DNA from: a virus
DNA length: 27,458 nt
Virus record (IMG/VR): IMGVR_UViG_3300014913_000061
Coordinates: 1-27,458 of that record
Direction: 5' to 3' (one strand)
Part shown: positions 7,472-14,665 of the stretch, in pieces
Layout: each line of letters begins with the position of its first letter
How positions within the stretch are numbered: position 1 is the first letter of the stretch
The notes under the pieces: generated by a model
What the model was told of the DNA's origin: nothing
What the model saw: the letters and a program-made list of their open reading frames with translations, nothing else
Databases searched by the model: none
Program-made: the position numbers and the translations under genes

Positions 7472-10291
7472 TTATTGGTTTTCCAACGCTTCAATGCGTT
7501 TCTTTAATTCATCATTTTGTTTTTTTAATTCTTGTACTGCACTCGTGAGCAATGCGGTGATATGATCATAACACACGGCATCAGGCCGCCCGTTTTTGTC
7601 GAACTCAACAAGTCTGGGCTCAACTTCCGCAACATCTTCCGCAATAAAGCCGATGTATTCTTTTTCCCCTCCGACATAAACAAACGAAGCTGGTTTTAAT
7701 CCATATATATTCGTGAGGTCAATGTCATCGTAGTTTATATTTGTTTTATATCTTGAAGAAGACGTAGCCCGCATAAGTTGATTAGAAGAGCTTACATAAA
7801 CGTTTGCAACACCGCCGGAAACAGAGTAAATATTATCGATAGTGCATGTATTTGAGCCATTACCGACTGTATTATATCCGATTACTATTTCCCCGACACT
7901 GTTTGATGCACTGACATCCGCACCCGTTCCGAGACAAGTGTTTTCAGAACCGGTTGCAATTGATGCCCCGGAACCTGAACCGAATCCGGCATTATTTATC
8001 CCTATTGTTGTGTTTCCGAGAGATTGAGAACCCACTCCTGTATTATTATATCCGTTTGTTTGTGCATCCAAAACATGATATCCGACCCCGGTGTTGTCAT
8101 TATTTGAAGCATAATAAAGAGTGCTGTGCCCTATGGCTGTGTTTCTATGCCCGGTGATACACGTATATCCTGCCTGATACCCAAGTCCCGCGTTTCCTGT
8201 GCCAGTTGTGTTTTTCATCAGGCATTGATATCCAACTGCAGTATTGCTGTTTACGGTGTTATCATTAAGTGCCTCAACGCCAACAGCAGTATTATAATCT
8301 CCCGAGACATTCATGATAAGCGCATTACATCCAATCCCTGTATTTCCCAACCCTCCGTTGCAATAAAACAATGCCCGTCGCCCGACTGCCGTATTATTAT
8401 CTCCCGTAAGATTTGCGTAAAGAGTTTGATATCCGATTGCTGTATTATATAGACCCGTAGTGTTTGCATAGGCCGCTCGATACCCCACGGCCACACCGCA
8501 GGTTCCGATAGTATAATCTTTCCCTGCCTCTATACCGACAAAGGTATTATGATCCCCTCCGCCGGTAAGTGCTTTACCCCCGCCACCTATTGCAATATTA
8601 TTACCGGAGGATCCCCCTCCGGGAACAGGAAGCGAAAGAACGCTGATATTATTTATTCTTACATCTTCGCCGTCCGATAGGTTTACGTCCGAATCTATTT
8701 CAAATTCGGAATTATCCTCATCCCACGTTACTGTTCCGTCGCTGTCTTCGCCGTCAAATGTAATAGTATAATCAACGCCGGCAGCACCATCACCTACAAC
8801 AACACTTCCTGCATCGTCAATAAACAATTTTGAATCCTGAGCAATATTCCCTGAAGCACCATTCCATCGGATTGCTGCATTGTCCGTGGAGCTTGTCGGT
8901 CCCACAATCCCGGAGCTTGCCCCGGTGATAAGATTATATTCACTGCCTCCGGAATCTTTAAACATAGGCGCTTCCATGCCCCCATCGTCACGCACATACA
9001 TTCTGCCAATCCCTGATGCAGGAGCAGGAGGAGCACCCGCTTCCTCAATAAAGTCAAGTTTTCCGTCTATATTAACCGAGTTCAATGCAGGGAGAGTCAT
9101 AAGCACATTGTCTGCCTGGTGATAAACAAATTCCCCGTCATTACTTGCCCCGTCAATGGTAATTATATAATCAACACCTGCAGCGCCATTACCTATTGTT
9201 ACAGCATTCGCCACATTTGTATTGATTTTTACGGGTTCATTTATATCAAATCGGTCTTCATCCTCCATAAACGTAATACTTCCGTCGTTATTCTCGCCAT
9301 CAAAAACAACTTGATAATCAATTCCGGCACTGCCACCGCCTACTGTGATTGAATCCACCTGAGTGCCGGAATTGATTTTAATTCTACGGTCTGTTTCAAA
9401 TTCGGAATTATCCTCATCAAAAGTAATGATTCCATTATCATCTTCGCCGTCAAATGTAATAGTATAGTCAATGCCGGCAGCACTGTCGCCGACAGTAATA
9501 TGGCTATCTGCCTTTATTTCTCCGCCCACATGGAGGGTTTTATCCGGAGTAGTCCTGTTTATACCCACACGTTTTGCAGCATCATCAAAATTAAATTCCG
9601 AAAGCTCCGTATGCACCCACTTGGATCCATCATAAAAAAGCACCTGTCCTGCCGCTGTGCCATCCTCAATTCTATCCTCAAGCAAGGCATATACCGCACC
9701 TGATGTCGGAAGGTGAGTATCATCATTGGTAAGAGTTGTCTCGATTGTATCAACCGTTACACCAAAAAGTAAATTAATATTAGAAACAACAAGAGTATCG
9801 GTAACTGAATCATAATTAAACGTTGACTCTGCTCCGAAAACTCCCCCCGCATCATTATACTGGACATCCCCCGTACTCCCTGCAGGAGAACTTGATGCCG
9901 CCGCAAGAAGCCAGTTAGAGCCATCATAATAGAGTGCAACAGTCCCGTTATCAGGGATAAGCATTGTTGGAGTCGGCATAAGGATGTTCCCGGCAGTCGA
10001 AATAGTTATATTTCTTCCGGTACTTTCTGGGATAATAATAAGATAATCACCCGCAGCCCCGCCATTAATGGTATCAAGAGTATCATCAAGATCCCCCTCC
10101 CCGTCAACAGTATGGACAGTCCGTGTTTTTGTAATCACTCCGGAAGCTATTGTCAACTCAGTAGAGCCGCGGTACGCCATCCGTTCAACTTCAAGGTATT
10201 TAATCCGTTTTGGAACAACATCCGCAAATATCCCGAAACAAAATAAAAAAACAACCCCGATAATATTGATTTTACTGAATACGCTTTTCAT
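7472..10291 (-). CDS. giant fibre with signal peptide and S74 intramolecular chaperone
   Basis: I start at the ATG at 10291 (AAAGGAAA upstream); an open frame from a GTG at 10333 adds 14 residues before this start. Of 939 residues, 1-23 form a Sec-type signal (MKSVFSKINIIGVVFLFCFG..FA). Then follow a fibre motif (TGDVQYNDAG), three units of a G-x-D-Y-x-I-x-x-D-G repeat plus a fourth further on, and a long array of N-T-A-V/I-G-Y repeats like YadA-type beta-roll heads. The C-terminus is a peptidase-S74 chaperone domain (SSSRYKTNI, GLKPASFVY, YIGFIAEDV, CYDHITALL) ending in a coiled coil (VQELKKQNDELKKRIEALE). The Ser in SSSRYK fits the self-cleavage site of endosialidase-type tailspikes. Confidence 0.82.
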   Translation of the reverse strand: MKSVFSKINIIGVVFLFCFGIFADVVPKRIKYLEVERMAYRGSTELTIASGVITKTRTVHTVDGEGDLDDTLDTINGGAAGDYLIIIPESTGRNITISTAGNILMPTPTMLIPDNGTVALYYDGSNWLLAAASSSPAGSTGDVQYNDAGGVFGAESTFNYDSVTDTLVVSNINLLFGVTVDTIETTLTNDDTHLPTSGAVYALLEDRIEDGTAAGQVLFYDGSKWVHTELSEFNFDDAAKRVGINRTTPDKTLHVGGEIKADSHITVGDSAAGIDYTITFDGEDDNGIITFDEDNSEFETDRRIKINSGTQVDSITVGGGSAGIDYQVVFDGENNDGSITFMEDEDRFDINEPVKINTNVANAVTIGNGAAGVDYIITIDGASNDGEFVYHQADNVLMTLPALNSVNIDGKLDFIEEAGAPPAPASGIGRMYVRDDGGMEAPMFKDSGGSEYNLITGASSGIVGPTSSTDNAAIRWNGASGNIAQDSKLFIDDAGSVVVGDGAAGVDYTITFDGEDSDGTVTWDEDNSEFEIDSDVNLSDGEDVRINNISVLSLPVPGGGSSGNNIAIGGGGKALTGGGDHNTFVGIEAGKDYTIGTCGVAVGYRAAYANTTGLYNTAIGYQTLYANLTGDNNTAVGRRALFYCNGGLGNTGIGCNALIMNVSGDYNTAVGVEALNDNTVNSNTAVGYQCLMKNTTGTGNAGLGYQAGYTCITGHRNTAIGHSTLYYASNNDNTGVGYHVLDAQTNGYNNTGVGSQSLGNTTIGINNAGFGSGSGASIATGSENTCLGTGADVSASNSVGEIVIGYNTVGNGSNTCTIDNIYSVSGGVANVYVSSSNQLMRATSSSRYKTNINYDDIDLTNIYGLKPASFVYVGGEKEYIGFIAEDVAEVEPRLVEFDKNGRPDAVCYDHITALLTSAVQELKKQNDELKKRIEALENQ

Positions 10292-10325
10292 TATGCTTTT
10301 TCCTTTATTTTTATGAGATGCTATC

Positions 10326-11036
10326 TCAGACACTCACGTCTATCTCTCCTGTTATTTCATACACCATTTTTATATCGCTTCCGTGGCTTGCAACAGTCGC
10401 AACAATCCGGATCTGTCCGGAGCCACTTATATCCGCATCCCATGAGATTGAATCAAAATAAGCCCCGATATAGCTCTGCTCGATGTAGGCAGTTGTCCCG
10501 TCGTGATAAATTTTAAACTCTCCAAACTGATAATCACTACCGTCATCAACCACATATTCGATTGTGTATGCCCGTATATCAGCGGCAGCTCCGAGGTTTA
10601 CGTGATTAACCTGGTTATCGTATAGCATTACCTGATTATCAGGAGGCACTACAGGGCTCACTCCGCCAGATCCTGTATAATAAGGATTGTTCATTATTTC
10701 AACCGGTTCATTTACCAGTAAATTATCGTTGGAATTATCCCACACACAAAAATAGAAAGTCCGTTTCCCGCGACCTACTATATTAGCAAAAGCATCAGCA
10801 AGTTCCGTTGTATCAAGATCCATCACCCCGTCAATAGAGCCACTTCCAGAGGAAAAACTATTACATACTGCATAACGATCACCCCGGAAACAAAGCGCCG
10901 CATAAAGATCGCCTGCGACCGCCGTTCCCGTATTAAAAAGCAGCAGGTCTATTGTTTCGCCGAGCGCTATTTCTCCCTGAGTTTTCGCCGTCTTTTTCAA
11001 GAGGTTTATTACAACTCTGTATTTTGTGTTGGGCAT
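10326..11036 (-). CDS. phage tail accessory protein, beta-rich
   Basis: A 236-residue ORF (AAAAGGTAA before ATG) between the adaptor genes and the fibres. The N-terminal half begins KYRVVINLLKK and is mixed alpha/beta. The C-terminal half is beta-rich, with the repeated style QFGEFKIYHDGTTAYIEQ typical of small fibre-attachment or baseplate parts. A Gly/Pro linker (GSGGVSPVVPPD) at about residues 122-133 separates the two. There is no signal peptide, unlike the following four genes. The family is not recognised; attachment of fibres to the tail is a guess from order. Confidence 0.6.
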   Translation of the reverse strand: MPNTKYRVVINLLKKTAKTQGEIALGETIDLLLFNTGTAVAGDLYAALCFRGDRYAVCNSFSSGSGSIDGVMDLDTTELADAFANIVGRGKRTFYFCVWDNSNDNLLVNEPVEIMNNPYYTGSGGVSPVVPPDNQVMLYDNQVNHVNLGAAADIRAYTIEYVVDDGSDYQFGEFKIYHDGTTAYIEQSYIGAYFDSISWDADISGSGQIRIVATVASHGSDIKMVYEITGEIDVSV

Positions 11037-11056
11037 AATAATTACCTTTTTTTATT

Positions 11057-11689
11057 TTATTTCCCTACTCCAAGTTCAAAAAGAAATTGATTATAAAACT
11101 CTCCAGCTCTCCGGGAATTAAATGTGTCCTCAGAATCCCGGGCGTATGCCCTGTGAGCGGCATAAACCACTACCGCATATCGGAAAACGTCGTCAAGAAT
11201 ATCAGCCTCAACCGCTTTAACTTCCCATGTGTCAGCAATATTCAACGGTGAATCGACATTAACCGACCCAGAAAAAAGAGAACTATTTTTCTCAATTACC
11301 CGCTTTGGAATCCCGTATTCCTCTTCCGGTTCGCTGAATATCACCTCCGCCACAAGTGCTGTTCTGCCACTATCGCTATAAATTTCAATTTTTTCCACTG
11401 TCGCTGCAGTAAAGTAAAGAATAGGAAATTCTTCTCTGTCCCACCCGCGTATGCCCTGATATCCAGAGAGGTACTCATCCTTATCAGAAAGCTCAATGTA
11501 CGCCCAGAGCCCGGAAAACTCCCGCACTCCGCCATCCGAGTTAAATCTTGCATCAGGCCGAAGCCTTCTTATTTCCCGCACCCCGCCGATTACGTATTCC
11601 TGCAGCATCTTCCTGGGAAAGCGATACCCGGAGGGATCACTGTCATTGATTAAATCTCTCAATTGATATTCAAGTTCGGAAAAAATCAT
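11057..11689 (-). CDS. head-tail adaptor-like protein (DUF6682-like)
   Basis: A 210-residue ORF preceded by AAAGGG. The start (MIFSELEYQLRDLINDSDP, then FPRKMLQEYVIGGVREIRRLRPDA) is the pattern of phage adaptor proteins found after the capsid genes in N4-gp56-type podoviruses: an N-terminal helix with R-x-x-I/L-N-D, then a helix with a G-V-x-E-I-x-x-x-R-P-D motif. The last third (DDVFRYAVVVYAAHRAYARDSEDTFNS..AGEFYNQF) is a helical bundle that in this family packs on the portal ring. The assignment is by pattern and by the gene order portal, capsid, adaptors, fibres. Confidence 0.6.
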   Translation of the reverse strand: MIFSELEYQLRDLINDSDPSGYRFPRKMLQEYVIGGVREIRRLRPDARFNSDGGVREFSGLWAYIELSDKDEYLSGYQGIRGWDREEFPILYFTAATVEKIEIYSDSGRTALVAEVIFSEPEEEYGIPKRVIEKNSSLFSGSVNVDSPLNIADTWEVKAVEADILDDVFRYAVVVYAAHRAYARDSEDTFNSRRAGEFYNQFLFELGVGK

Positions 11690-11704
11690 TATTAACCCTT
11701 TTAT

Positions 11705-12322
11705 TTATCCTGAGAAACCCTTTTGCCGTTCCCTGTTTGGAAATTGTTTACTCTTTGCAATTTTTGCTCTGGTTATGGCATCATTGTAAAGAAATTGAAA
11801 TTGTCCGGCTACAGCCGGGTTAGTGTAAGGTTTTCCCGGTGAAAGCATCAGCCTGGCCTTTACGCCGGAAATTATTCCCTCGCCATAGCGATCTACAAGC
11901 CAATAAGGGAGTGTTCCATCCTGGAGAAACGGACGCAATACGAGTTTTAATCTCATTCCCCCTGTAATATCCGAGGAAGGGGCATAGCTGGAATGAGAAA
12001 AAATAAGTTTATAATCCTGTGAAAGGGAGTAGTAATCTTCAGGAAAATAGCTGAGATTCTCAAACGCATCATCTTCAGAAGTTTTTATTTTCAGCCACAC
12101 AATGCGTTGTATATTAGCATTGTATCCATGCTTAATAATGTATTCAGTCTGATCCGCCACAACATCAATATCGCCGGTTTCCTCGACCCATATTCCCGTG
12201 CGTTCGCAGAAGTCGCGGACCTTTTTTCCCATTTCATTAAGGATAACTGCATCGGTACAGCCCGGAAGATCCATTGCTGTATCAAGCAGAAGGTCTTTTA
12301 TGTTTACTGCATGTTCAGGCAT
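11705..12322 (-). CDS. head-tail adaptor-like protein
   Basis: A 205-residue ORF 15 nt upstream of the second adaptor-like gene. The N-terminal pattern (MDLPGCTDAVILNEMGKKVRDFCERTGIWVEE) matches many podovirus adaptor/connector proteins: a small helical start, x-x-x-R-D/E-F-C-x-x-T-x-x-W, then a beta strand with TEYIIKHG. A later segment (WLVDRYGEGIISGVKARLMLSPGKPYTNP) also fits the family's helical end. It probably assembles at the portal exit as a tail attachment ring. The ribosome-binding site is weak (AGAAAAGAA), so translation may depend on the leaky upstream junction. Confidence 0.62.
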   Translation of the reverse strand: MPEHAVNIKDLLLDTAMDLPGCTDAVILNEMGKKVRDFCERTGIWVEETGDIDVVADQTEYIIKHGYNANIQRIVWLKIKTSEDDAFENLSYFPEDYYSLSQDYKLIFSHSSYAPSSDITGGMRLKLVLRPFLQDGTLPYWLVDRYGEGIISGVKARLMLSPGKPYTNPAVAGQFQFLYNDAITRAKIAKSKQFPNRERQKGFSG

Positions 12323-12350
12323 GATATGTTCTTTTCTGCCCGGAAAAACT

Positions 12351-12406
12351 ATTAAAAAAGAAAACCCCTGTCGTCCGTTGAATATTACGACGATCGATTC
12401 ATAATT
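12351..12406 (-). terminator. possible weak terminator overlapping the end of the linker-protein gene
   Basis: In minus-strand RNA a GTCGT / ACGAC stem (5 bp, 12-nt loop) spans the stop codon of the 145-residue gene and is followed by GGGG then a U-rich tract (UUUUCUUUUUU). The short stem and long loop make it a marginal intrinsic terminator. It does not belong to the GATCGGTAC hairpin family found further right. Confidence 0.35.
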
Positions 12407-12822
12407 GATCGCATACTATCTCTGGTCTTTTCAGTCCCAAGCTTTTTCATCGCATCATATTCTTTTTTAGTCGCCGGGCCTAAATATGTGTATTGGTATC
12501 GCTTAACCATTCCGGCAAACTTGCGGGGCTGATCCGGCGACTGCGAAAATTTCCGTTCAAGAGAATGATCTGCAACTTCCAGATGTTTCTTCGGCACAAT
12601 CGTTTCCACTCCACGCTGAATTATAAGAACTTCGCCGTTGACGGAAAGCATAACTTCGTCCGGCTGTCCCGGCGTGTATTTTTCCTGGAAGACAACTCTG
12701 CTGTATTCCTCTTTTGTCGGTTTATCTTTTTTAATTTCGTTCTTCCGTGCTTCCGATTTTTCCGCAGGGATTGTTGTCTGCTCTTGGCTTTTTTCTGCTT
12801 TTTTTTCTGGCTCTTGGCTCAT
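12385..12822 (-). CDS. head-module protein with charged N-terminus
   Basis: A 145-residue ORF with AAAGGG 6-7 nt before the ATG, just 22 nt past a U-tract hairpin. The first 45 residues are Lys/Glu-rich and disordered-looking (KKAEKSQEQTT, KSEARKNEIKKDKPTKE). The core (DEVMLSVNGEVLIIQRGVET, then VPKKHLEVADHSLERKF) has a beta hairpin followed by V-P-x-x-x-x-E-V, a pattern typical of small proteins that follow the capsid gene in N4-gp56-type phages. It is likely a virion or capsid-linked protein; the molecular role is unknown. Confidence 0.55.
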   Translation of the reverse strand: MSQEPEKKAEKSQEQTTIPAEKSEARKNEIKKDKPTKEEYSRVVFQEKYTPGQPDEVMLSVNGEVLIIQRGVETIVPKKHLEVADHSLERKFSQSPDQPRKFAGMVKRYQYTYLGPATKKEYDAMKKLGTEKTRDSMRSIMNRSS

Positions 12823-12844
12823 TTTTTTCCCTTTGTAGTGAAAT

Positions 12845-12889
12845 AAAATAAAAAAGGCGAATCAATACATTATCTGTACCGATCCGCCC
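12845..12889 (-). terminator. family hairpin T1 (intrinsic-terminator-like) after the decoration-like gene
   Basis: In minus-strand RNA: GGCGGATCGGTAC, a 7-nt loop, GTATTGATTCGCC, then a U-tract (UUUUUUAUUUUA). The 13-bp stem (12876-12888 with 12856-12868) contains G-U wobbles only when read on the minus strand; read on the plus strand they would be A-C mismatches. All 45 bases are identical to T2 at 18483-18527. The next gene starts 22 nt further on, leaving little room for a promoter in between. Confidence 0.75.
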
Positions 12890-12932
12890 GTTGTGAACCG
12901 TAAACTCCGGTTCCGGTTTTTATACTGTAAAG

Positions 12933-13259
12933 CTAGGGTGATAAAAGTCCGCCCTCAGCTTCGTAAACAAGTTCGTCTCCGCTATCATTTACTACAGCGG
13001 ATGCGCCGATTGTGAATCCTTTTGCCGCGGATCCTGCCGCACCGTCATAAGCCACAACACCTGCCGCTGCGGAACCCGCAGAGGTTTTTGTTCCGGTTGC
13101 TCCCACCGCCACGCCGTAAGCATTTTCGGTGTCTTCTTTCAGGTACACATGCTCCGTTCTGTCGGTAGTGTTTCTTACGGTAACTTTGTCCGGATCGAAT
13201 CCAAGCTCAATATTCATTGTGGCTCCGGTCGCAGCGATTATTCCGATTACTTTTTGCAT
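12933..13259 (-). CDS. capsid decoration-like protein
   Basis: A 108-residue ORF (AAGGAAAAG ribosome-binding site) directly after the major capsid gene. It shows the pattern of small proteins that accompany N4-gp56 capsids: an early I-E-L-G-F-D-P-D-K-V-T-V-R-N-T strand, a Gly/Ala/Thr-rich middle (GVAVGATGTKTSAGSAAAGV), then AYDG, GFTIGASAVVNDSGDEL and an aromatic end. Gene order and the GFTIG/VN motif suggest a head decoration or stabilising protein; the family function is not firmly known. It is followed by hairpin T1. Confidence 0.6.
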   Translation of the reverse strand: MQKVIGIIAATGATMNIELGFDPDKVTVRNTTDRTEHVYLKEDTENAYGVAVGATGTKTSAGSAAAGVVAYDGAAGSAAKGFTIGASAVVNDSGDELVYEAEGGLLSP

Positions 13260-13296
13260 TTTTCTTTTCCTTCGTTATTAGAATTTGTTAAGGAGA

Positions 13297-13333
13297 CAGG
13301 GGCCGAAACCCCTGATTCCATACGAACGAATCA
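13297..13333 (-). other. double hairpin between capsid and decoration-like genes
   Basis: In minus-strand RNA two small stems follow the capsid stop: TGATTC/GAATCA (13313-13333, 9-nt loop), then CAGGGG/CCCCTG (13297-13314, 6-nt loop); they overlap by two bases and so may alternate. There is no U-tract after them, so a terminator is unlikely; they may protect the capsid mRNA end or modulate the next gene, whose start is about 38 nt away. Confidence 0.4.
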
Positions 13334-13337
13334 CAAC

Positions 13338-14348
13338 TTACGGATTCTGCGAAGCTGCAACTTCCAGACGGGCGATATTATTCTCATTGAGAATAGCGCA
13401 AGCCTGATAAGTTTTCCATGATACAAAACCTCTTTGACCCAATGGATCTGATTTGGTTTTGGTTCCCGGATTGAGAACACCGATATCAATCGCTTTATTT
13501 CCCTGCAGAGGCACAATACCGTAGGCATCTTTTGCAAGAACAAGAAGCGGATATACGTCCGCATTTCCTGTCCCGGTTCCGCCATTTGTAAGATATGTGC
13601 TGCCACTCACGCCAGCTTCCAGCCACGGTTCAAACAGATCTGTAAGAATAATTCTTACCGATTCTATTTTTCCTATTTCTCCCGGAAGTATTTTGGTTGA
13701 ATCTGCATACTTCTCAGCAGGAAGGAATCCGGTAACATCCCGCAAATCCCCTTCACAGTCAGTATGTCCGAGGGCAAAATAAGCCGGTGCTACAGGCTCG
13801 GTTGCAACATCAGCAGATGCCTTCAGAATCTTGGAAATTTCACGGGCTCTCGCACGCTTGAAAGCTCTTTTGATCTTCCGGAAGTCGCTCTTTGTCGCAG
13901 GGCTGGTAACAAGGCTTCTGCTTGCCACGCCGTTGGCGTAGAAAACATTGGTGCCGGCTTTAAGGGCACTGATACGAACAAGTTCAACTGTTTCAGCGGC
14001 CTGTTCGCCGCAGACATCGGAGGCTTCATGCAAAACAGGGTCTTCATGAGTATCTTCGATTACATCCGTAATACCCGCGAGATCGCCATACTGCTCAAGC
14101 GTCACATTGACATCTGTTTTTGTAAGTTTCTGCCCTTCGGGAGTTACCCCTTCAGCCAGAGGCGATGTTGCCGGCGCGAAAGAATTATACCTTCTCCATT
14201 TGCGCTGCAATCCTTTTTTCTTACCTTGAGGGTCAAACTGCCCGAATCTTTCCAGAACGAGTAGAGCTTGAGCACGCTCAAGGAGCCGTCTCACGGCAAA
14301 TACAGCCGTGCGGGGAGAAATATCCCCAAAATGCGTTGAGTTTCCCAT
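13338..14348 (-). CDS. major capsid protein, N4-gp56 family
   Basis: A 336-residue ORF with AAAGGAG before the ATG. It shows the N4-gp56 signature in order: an N-terminal helical arm (FAVRRLLERAQALLVLERFG), SPLAEGVTPEGQKLTKTDV (about residues 61-79), then VTLEQYGDLAGITDVIEDTH (about 81-100), a helix with AAETVELVRISALKAG, and a C-terminal domain ending LEVAASQNP. This family has the HK97 capsid fold and forms the shell of N4-like and many temperate podoviruses. It lies downstream of the scaffold-like gene and is followed by a decoration-like gene, as in related phages. This is the most secure assignment in the head module. Confidence 0.9.
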   Translation of the reverse strand: MGNSTHFGDISPRTAVFAVRRLLERAQALLVLERFGQFDPQGKKKGLQRKWRRYNSFAPATSPLAEGVTPEGQKLTKTDVNVTLEQYGDLAGITDVIEDTHEDPVLHEASDVCGEQAAETVELVRISALKAGTNVFYANGVASRSLVTSPATKSDFRKIKRAFKRARAREISKILKASADVATEPVAPAYFALGHTDCEGDLRDVTGFLPAEKYADSTKILPGEIGKIESVRIILTDLFEPWLEAGVSGSTYLTNGGTGTGNADVYPLLVLAKDAYGIVPLQGNKAIDIGVLNPGTKTKSDPLGQRGFVSWKTYQACAILNENNIARLEVAASQNP

Positions 14349-14374
14349 TTAGGAACTCCTTTCTATGCTGAAAA

Positions 14375-14476
14375 CTATTTTTTTTCTTCTTGCTCTGAGG
14401 TCTTGATTTCCTTCTGGCCATTCAGTTCAGCAATATGTTTTTATGTTAATCGCGGTTAATTCCGCGCGAACATCAA
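14375..14476 (-). pseudogene. coding-like remnant after the Com-like gene, out of frame
   Basis: Between the Com-like stop and the capsid gene the minus strand reads as protein if one base is added in the T5 run at 14481-14485 and one A is removed from the A5 run at 14438-14442: VVDVRAELTAINIK then HIAELNGQKEIKTSEQEEKK and a stop. The sequence is charged and coiled-coil-like, without an own start codon. It may be the eroded C-terminal extension of the Com-like gene, or a chance reading. Confidence 0.35.
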
Positions 14477-14665
14477 CTACAAAAACTCAAATCTTACTAA
14501 ATTTTTCCCGAGACAGTGCCGCGTTCGGCAAATTGTCTCAATAATCACACCAGGGAAAGGCACAACAACAATTGCTAATAATTTTTTACAATATGGACAT
14601 CTCAATTTACGAGACCCCTCTACCGGTAATTCAATTATTTTTTTTGGATTCTTCCCAGATCTCAT
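14477..14665 (-). CDS. Com-like zinc-ribbon protein
   Basis: I start at the ATG at 14665, preceded by GGAGGAG with a 4-nt spacer; an ORF from 14722 only extends into the scaffold-like gene. The 62-residue protein has LRCPYCKKLLAIVVVPFPGV then IETICRTRHCLGKNLVRFEF: two Cys pairs (C-x2-C and C-x4-C) in the arrangement of phage Mu Com and related zinc fingers, though Com usually has C-x2-C in both. Mu Com activates translation of the mom DNA-modification gene by binding its mRNA. A similar RNA-binding role here is an inference; two methyltransferase genes occur in the same window. It overlaps the scaffold-like gene by 35 nt. Confidence 0.55.
   Translation of the reverse strand: MRSGKNPKKIIELPVEGSRKLRCPYCKKLLAIVVVPFPGVIIETICRTRHCLGKNLVRFEFL

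Noticed and set aside
12869-12897. Promoter inside hairpin T1 (TTCACA, 17 nt, GATAAT on the minus strand)
   Set aside because: The -35 part is absent at the identical T2 copy and the -10 part is missing in T3 and T4, so it is not a shared function of the family.
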